From Sphingomonadaceae bacterium (lineage in GTDB: Bacteria; Pseudomonadota; Alphaproteobacteria; Sphingomonadales; Sphingomonadaceae): a DNA stretch of 8,605 nt. Location of the stretch: NCBI GenBank assembly GCA_947442095.1, contig CANEVG010000138.1, positions 1 to 8,605 of the forward strand, written 5' to 3'. The position numbers and the translations under genes are program-made. This document shows positions 5,671 through 8,605 of this stretch, piece after piece. A model generated the notes under the pieces. It was not told where the DNA came from. It saw only the letters and a program-made list of their open reading frames with translations, and did no database searches. Each line of letters begins with the position of its first letter. The first letter of the stretch is position 1.

Positions 5671-6087
5671 TCAGTGGAAGATATCGGTCCAGAGCATCCA
5701 CTTGCCGTCGACCAGCTTGTAGACGACGACGGCGGTCACATCGGCGTGGACCGGCTGGTCGCCCTTGGTGTCGAACTGCACGCGCGAGATTTCGCGGATG
5801 TAGGTGGGGGAGAGGCGCTCGGTTTCGAGCACGATCAGCTTGAGGTTGGTGAGCGCCTTGGTTGCGCCGATCCAGAACGCGGTGATGTCCGCGCCTTTGT
5901 AGAGTTTGTTGTCGCCCGGCAGCAGTGTGGCATCGGGCGCATACATAGCACCGACTGCCGCGCCATCACCCTTGTTGAACGCGGCGGCCAGCGCGTCGTC
6001 CAGGCCCTGAATCATGGCGTTGTCGTTGGCGAGTGCTGGGGTGACCGAGAAGGCGAGCGTGGCAGCAGCCAGAAGAAGTTTGCGCAT
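5671..6087 (-). CDS. Secreted NTF2-like protein, DUF4440 / SgcJ-EcaC type
   Basis: The 138-residue product starts with a clear Sec signal peptide, MRKLLLAAATLAFSVTPALA, probably cut after Ala20 to leave about 118 residues in the periplasm. The mature part has the NTF2-like cone-fold pattern: an N-terminal helix (IQGLDDALAAAFNKGDGAAVGAMYAPDATLLPGD), the mid-segment KLYKGADITAFWIGA, and C-terminal strands ending DGKWMLWTDIFH. This matches small DUF4440/SnoaL-like proteins annotated as the SgcJ/EcaC family. Members either bind small ligands or have unproven enzymatic roles, so no reaction is assigned. ATG 6087 is supported by GGGAG 8 bases upstream and by the signal peptide starting there; the frame's 22-residue extension is rejected. 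It lies 88 bases upstream of the FAD oxidoreductase on the same strand, with a repeat in between. Confidence 0.85.
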   Translation of the reverse strand: MRKLLLAAATLAFSVTPALANDNAMIQGLDDALAAAFNKGDGAAVGAMYAPDATLLPGDNKLYKGADITAFWIGATKALTNLKLIVLETERLSPTYIREISRVQFDTKGDQPVHADVTAVVVYKLVDGKWMLWTDIFH

Positions 6088-6124
6088 GGTGGTGTCTCCC
6101 GTGGGAATGGTCCCTCTGGGATTG

Positions 6125-6153
6125 AGGCTATGGGCGATTGGCGGCGGCGTCAA
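6125..6153 (-). promoter_or_regulatory. Candidate sigma-70-type promoter for the DUF4440 gene
   Basis: On the minus strand TTGACG (6153-6148, five of six consensus bases) is followed after exactly 17 bases by TAGCCT (6130-6125, matching TA and the final T). Transcription would begin near 6118, leaving a leader of about 30 bases. It lies after the hairpin that follows serA, which fits a fresh start for the DUF4440 and oxidoreductase genes. The -10 element is weak. Confidence 0.35.
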
Positions 6154-6185
6154 ACGCCAACGGGGTCAGTGCCAAAAAGTACACT

Positions 6186-6222
6186 GGCGGATCGAATAGG
6201 GACTGTCCCCATTCGATCCGCC
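6186..6222 (-). terminator. Strong hairpin after serA, probable transcription terminator
   Basis: GGCGGATCGAAT (6186-6197) and ATTCGATCCGCC (6211-6222) pair perfectly over 12 bases. After one mismatch, GGGA and TCCC add four more pairs closed by a CTG loop. The stem begins 13 bases after the serA stop. On the minus strand a TTTTT run follows 7 bases after the stem, further than in a textbook terminator, so termination may be partial. The same hairpin read from the plus strand lacks a T run. Confidence 0.6.
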
Positions 6223-6235
6223 CGCCGACTTGCAC

Positions 6236-7819
6236 TCAGAACTTCAGTGCGCGCACCGTACGCACGCCGGGGACCAGCCGCGCCTGCGCCAGCACGTCCT
6301 CGGGCACCGGGCTATCGACCGAGAGCAGCAACACCGCTTCCCCGCCTGCTTCGCGGCGACCGAGGTGGAAGGTGCCGATGTTGATCCCGGCCTTGCCCAG
6401 CACGGTGCCGATCGAGCCGATGAAGCCCGGCGCGTCGTTGTTGGAAATGTAGAGCATATCGCCGTCGAGATCGGCCTCGATGCTGATGCCGAAGATCTCG
6501 ACCAGACGCGGCTGGCCGTTGGCAAACAGCGTGCCTGCAACCGAGCGATCCCCTTGCGCCGTGCTGACGGTGACGCGCACGAGCGTGTGGTAATAGCCCT
6601 CACGGTCGTGCCGCACTTCGCGCACATCGAGCCCGCGCTCCTTGGCGAGAAACGGTGCGTTGACCATGTTCACGGTCTGCGAATACTGCTTCATCAGCCC
6701 CGCCAGTACTGCGCCGGTGATCGGCTTCTGGTTGAGCTGCGCGGCGGCGCCTTCCACTTCGATATTGATCTTGGTGAGGTTGTCGTGCGCCAGCTGGCCC
6801 ACGAGGCTGCCGAGGCGTTCGGCGAGCGCCATGTAGGGCTTGAGCTTGGGCGCTTCTTCGGCCGAGAGCGAGGGCATGTTGAGCGCGTTGGTCACGCCGC
6901 CGGTGGTGAGGAATTCGGCCATCTGTTCGGCCACTTGCAGCGCGACATTGACCTGCGCTTCCGTGGTGCTCGCGCCCAGATGTGGGGTGCAGATGAAGTT
7001 CGGCGTGCCGAACAGCGGCGAGACCTTGGCGGGCTCGGTCTCGAACACATCGAGCGCGGCACCGGCGATATGGCCGCTGTCGAGCAGGTCCTTGAGCGCG
7101 GCCTCGTCGATCAGCCCGCCGCGCGCGCAGTTGATGATGCGCACGCCCTTCTTTGTCTTGGCGAGGTTTTCGCGGCTGAGGATGTTCTTCGTTTCGCTGG
7201 TGAGCGGGGTGTGCAGCGTGATGAAATCCGCCTTGGCCAGCAGCGTGTCGAGATCCGCCTTTTCGACGCCCATTTCGATGGCGCGCTCAGGCGTCAGGAA
7301 CGGATCGTATGCAACAACCTTCATCTTGAGGCCCTGCGCGCGGCTGGCGACGATCGAGCCGATATTGCCCGCGCCGATCAGGCCGAGCGTCTTGCTCGTC
7401 ACTTCCACGCCCATGAAGCCGTTCTTCGGCCACAGCCCGGCTTGCGTCTGCGCATTGGCTTCAGGCAGCTGCCGGGCGAGCGCGAACATCATCGCGATAG
7501 CATGTTCGGCCGTGGTAATGGAGTTGCCGAACGGTGTGTTCATCACCACCACGCCCTTGCTGGAGGCGTAAGGAATGTCGACGTTGTCAACGCCGATGCC
7601 GGCACGGCCGATTACCTTCAGGTTCGTTGCGGCATCGAGGATCGCCTTGGTTACCTTGGTCGAGGAGCGGATGGCGAGGCCATCATAATCGCCGACGCGG
7701 GCGATCAGCTCTTCCGGGGTTTCGCCAGTGATCACATCGACGTCGCAGCCGCTTTCGGCAAAAATGCGCGCGGCGTTGGGGTCCATCTTATCGGAAATAA
7801 GTACGCGGGGCTTGGTCAT
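6236..7819 (-). CDS. serA: D-3-phosphoglycerate dehydrogenase, long form
   Basis: SerA oxidises 3-phosphoglycerate to 3-phosphohydroxypyruvate with NAD in the cytosol, the first step of serine synthesis. The product is 527 residues, the long form known from Mycobacterium, against 410 in E. coli. The substrate-binding part holds GRAGIGVDNVD (71-81). The NAD-binding motif GLIGAGNIGSIVASR spans 146-160. The catalytic triad is Arg233 (NCARGGLIDE), Glu262 (FETEP) and His280 (TPHLGAST). An intervening domain of about 130 residues is followed by a C-terminal ACT domain (DGDMLYISNNDAPGFIGSIGTVLG onward), the usual site of serine feedback. ATG 7819 is preceded by GGGAG at 6 bases. The 38-residue upstream extension (LSPALSPEGERE) is translated palindrome DNA. 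It lies downstream of serC on the same strand. Confidence 0.97.
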   Translation of the reverse strand: MTKPRVLISDKMDPNAARIFAESGCDVDVITGETPEELIARVGDYDGLAIRSSTKVTKAILDAATNLKVIGRAGIGVDNVDIPYASSKGVVVMNTPFGNSITTAEHAIAMMFALARQLPEANAQTQAGLWPKNGFMGVEVTSKTLGLIGAGNIGSIVASRAQGLKMKVVAYDPFLTPERAIEMGVEKADLDTLLAKADFITLHTPLTSETKNILSRENLAKTKKGVRIINCARGGLIDEAALKDLLDSGHIAGAALDVFETEPAKVSPLFGTPNFICTPHLGASTTEAQVNVALQVAEQMAEFLTTGGVTNALNMPSLSAEEAPKLKPYMALAERLGSLVGQLAHDNLTKINIEVEGAAAQLNQKPITGAVLAGLMKQYSQTVNMVNAPFLAKERGLDVREVRHDREGYYHTLVRVTVSTAQGDRSVAGTLFANGQPRLVEIFGISIEADLDGDMLYISNNDAPGFIGSIGTVLGKAGINIGTFHLGRREAGGEAVLLLSVDSPVPEDVLAQARLVPGVRTVRALKF

Positions 7820-7827
7820 ATTGATCT

Positions 7828-7851
7828 CCCTCTCCCCTTCAGGGGAGAGGG
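7828..7851. repeat. Palindromic repeat abutting the serA ribosome binding site
   Basis: CCCTCTCCCC (7828-7837) and GGGGAGAGGG (7842-7851) form a perfect 10-bp stem with a TTCA loop. A further GGGGAGAGG arm follows at 7854-7862. On the serA message, the 3' arm of this hairpin supplies the GGG of the GGGAG Shine-Dalgarno (7826-7830). It is an inverted relative of the element at 7921-7957 and shares its arm sequence with the repeat at 5612-5660. Confidence 0.8.
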
Positions 7852-7881
7852 CCGGGGAGAGGTGAATTGTCTCGTCCGGCC

Positions 7882-7920
7882 CTATGATGAATAGAAAAAA
7901 TTGGGGAGGTTGGCGCTCAT
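7882..7920 (-). CDS. Possible 12-residue leader peptide upstream of serA
   Basis: An ATG at 7920 opens a 12-codon frame, MSANLPNFFYSS, ending in TAG 62 bases before serA. GGGAG stands 6 bases ahead of the ATG, an ideal spacing. Three of the twelve codons are serine, and two of them (TCA TCA) directly precede the stop, which is suggestive before a serine-synthesis gene. The start codon lies in the loop of the predicted terminator and codons 7-9 cover its T run, so ribosomes here would disturb the terminator. Short frames like this also arise by chance, and the G-rich Shine-Dalgarno comes from the repeat sequence. Confidence 0.2.
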   Translation of the reverse strand: MSANLPNFFYSS

Positions 7921-7933
7921 GCCCCTCTCCCAA
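7895..7933 (-). terminator. Intrinsic terminator candidate between serC and serA
   Basis: On the minus strand TTGGGAGAGG (7933-7924) pairs with CCTCCCCAA (7909-7901) through nine base pairs with a single A bulge, around a 14-base loop. Six T residues (7900-7895) follow directly. This is the best intrinsic-terminator shape in the window. It would cut serC transcripts before serA, or act as an attenuator if other pairings of the repeat arms can break it. Confidence 0.5.
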
Positions 7934-7934
7934 A

Positions 7935-7956
7935 CCTCTCCCCTCAAGGGGAGAGG
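7935..7956. repeat. Palindromic repeat just after the serC stop codon
   Basis: CCTCTCCCCT (7935-7944) and AGGGGAGAGG (7947-7956) are perfect inverted arms; a realistic fold is a 9-bp stem with a TCAA loop. Together with the extra arm at 7922-7931 it is an inverted copy of the element at 7828-7862, so the two form a head-to-head pair like the REP pairs called BIMEs in enterobacteria. It begins 11 bases after the serC stop in the transcript. Confidence 0.8.
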
Positions 7957-7967
7957 GCTATTGAGGC

Positions 7968-8605
7968 TCAGGCAGTCGCCCTGACTTCAGCCCAGGCCCA
8001 ATCGAGCCACGGGCCAAGATCAGCGATATCGGCGGCATCCACCGTCGCGCCGCACCAGATGCGCAGTCCCGGCGGGGCGTCGCGGTATCCGGCGATGTCA
8101 TAGGCCGCGCCGGCCTTTTCGAGCAGGCCCGCAAACGCCTTGATCAACGCCTCGTCAGCGCCTTCCACGGTAAGGCACACCGAGGTCATCGAGCGGGAAG
8201 CGGGATCGGCCGCGAGGTGGCCGAGCCAGCTGCGCTCCTGAACCAGCGTGTTGAGCGCGGCGGCATTGGCCACGCAGCGGGCCTCGAGGCCTTCGAGCCC
8301 GCCGATGGACTTGGCCCATTCGAGCGCGAAGATCGCGTCTTCCACCGCAAGCATCGAGGGAGTGTTGATCGTCTCACCCTTGAATACGCCCTCAGTGAGC
8401 TTGCCCTTGGAAACGAGGCGGAACACCTTCGGCAGCGGCCACGAGGGCGTGTAGGTTTCGAGCCGTTCGACCGCGCGGGGACCGAGGATGATCACGCCGT
8501 GGCCGCCCTCGCCGCCCAGCACTTTCTGCCAGGAGAAGGTGGCGACATCGATCTTGGCCCAGGGAATATCGTAAGCGAAGACCGCGCTGGTCGCGTCCGC
8601 AAAGG
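7968..8605 (-). CDS. serC: Phosphoserine aminotransferase, C-terminal part (N-terminus beyond window)
   Basis: SerC is a pyridoxal-phosphate enzyme that transfers an amino group from glutamate to 3-phosphohydroxypyruvate, giving phosphoserine: the step after SerA. The visible 211 residues run to the window edge with no start codon, and about 160-180 residues should lie outside. The cofactor-binding Asp is residue 3 of the visible part (FADATSAVF). The lysine that binds the cofactor is residue 27 (TFSWQKVLGGEGGHG); the 24-residue spacing is the same as in E. coli SerC. The sequence LETYTPSWPLPKVFRL and the WQKVLGGEGGHG segment fit the alphaproteobacterial SerC subtype rather than the enterobacterial one. 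An internal GTG at 8522 is not the start, because the conserved lysine segment lies before it. serA follows after 148 bases. Confidence 0.95.
   Translation of the reverse strand, partial: FADATSAVFAYDIPWAKIDVATFSWQKVLGGEGGHGVIILGPRAVERLETYTPSWPLPKVFRLVSKGKLTEGVFKGETINTPSMLAVEDAIFALEWAKSIGGLEGLEARCVANAAALNTLVQERSWLGHLAADPASRSMTSVCLTVEGADEALIKAFAGLLEKAGAAYDIAGYRDAPPGLRIWCGATVDAADIADLGPWLDWAWAEVRATA

Noticed and set aside
4389..5843. 484-codon open frame on the + strand
   Set aside because: It is antisense to the FAD oxidoreductase and to the C-terminal end of the DUF4440 gene, contains translated repeat DNA (PFPFDKLRMSGG), and shows no family pattern; the minus-strand proteins have intact motifs.
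6230..7894. 554-codon open frame on the + strand
   Set aside because: It is the mirror of serA, rich in His, Arg and Asp as expected for the antisense of a GC-rich gene, and has no motif of its own.
7820..7933. Extended serA N-terminus starting at 7933
   Set aside because: The added 38 residues are translated palindrome and terminator sequence; ATG 7819 has a proper Shine-Dalgarno and begins the conserved domain.
7828..7957. CRISPR-like repeats in the serC-serA gap
   Set aside because: The copies are inverted and palindromic, not regularly spaced direct repeats, and no cas gene is near; they are REP-like elements.

Overview
The window reads as chromosomal DNA of a GC-rich alphaproteobacterium, most likely of the order Sphingomonadales (Novosphingobium, Sphingobium or Erythrobacter type). 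Three things point there: the high GC with GC-ending codons, the housekeeping set serC, serA, hisZ and purA lying together on one strand, and short intergenic palindromes whose accidental translations (HPELVEG, PFDKLRMSG, LSPALSPEGERE) are familiar from such genomes. The genus is an inference.

Layout. Positions 1-537 hold a possible 3' end of a gene and a stretch whose coding status I cannot settle. A small unknown membrane protein follows on the + strand (538-1098). It meets purA tail to tail across a large imperfect inverted repeat (1104-1239). purA (-, 1243-2532) is divergent from a small arsenate reductase gene, arsC (+, 2650-3060), with a perfect 12-bp palindrome in the gap. arsC and hisZ (-, 3057-4175) overlap by 4 bases at their stop codons. 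Upstream of hisZ on the - strand lie a DAO-family FAD oxidoreductase (4275-5582), a secreted NTF2-like DUF4440/SgcJ-type protein (5671-6087), serA (6236-7819) and the C-terminal half of serC (7968 to the window edge).

Function. SerC and SerA are consecutive enzymes of the phosphorylated serine pathway. HisZ is the regulatory subunit of a short-form ATP phosphoribosyltransferase (first step of histidine synthesis). PurA commits IMP to AMP. The four form an amino-acid/purine block often found together in related genomes. The FAD oxidoreductase, the DUF4440 protein and arsC look like additions to it. A hairpin after serA and a new candidate promoter before the DUF4440 gene suggest that these added genes start their own transcript.

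The most interesting non-coding part is the 148-base serC-serA gap. Seven mutually complementary C/T-rich and G/A-rich arms there can form a repeat hairpin, a good intrinsic terminator with six T residues, and a second repeat hairpin whose arm contributes to the serA ribosome binding site. A 12-codon ORF with its own Shine-Dalgarno and three serine codons overlaps the terminator. This may be only a cluster of palindromic repeats, but it could also act as an attenuator for serA. I found no tRNA, rRNA, CRISPR array, insertion sequence or clear defence system.
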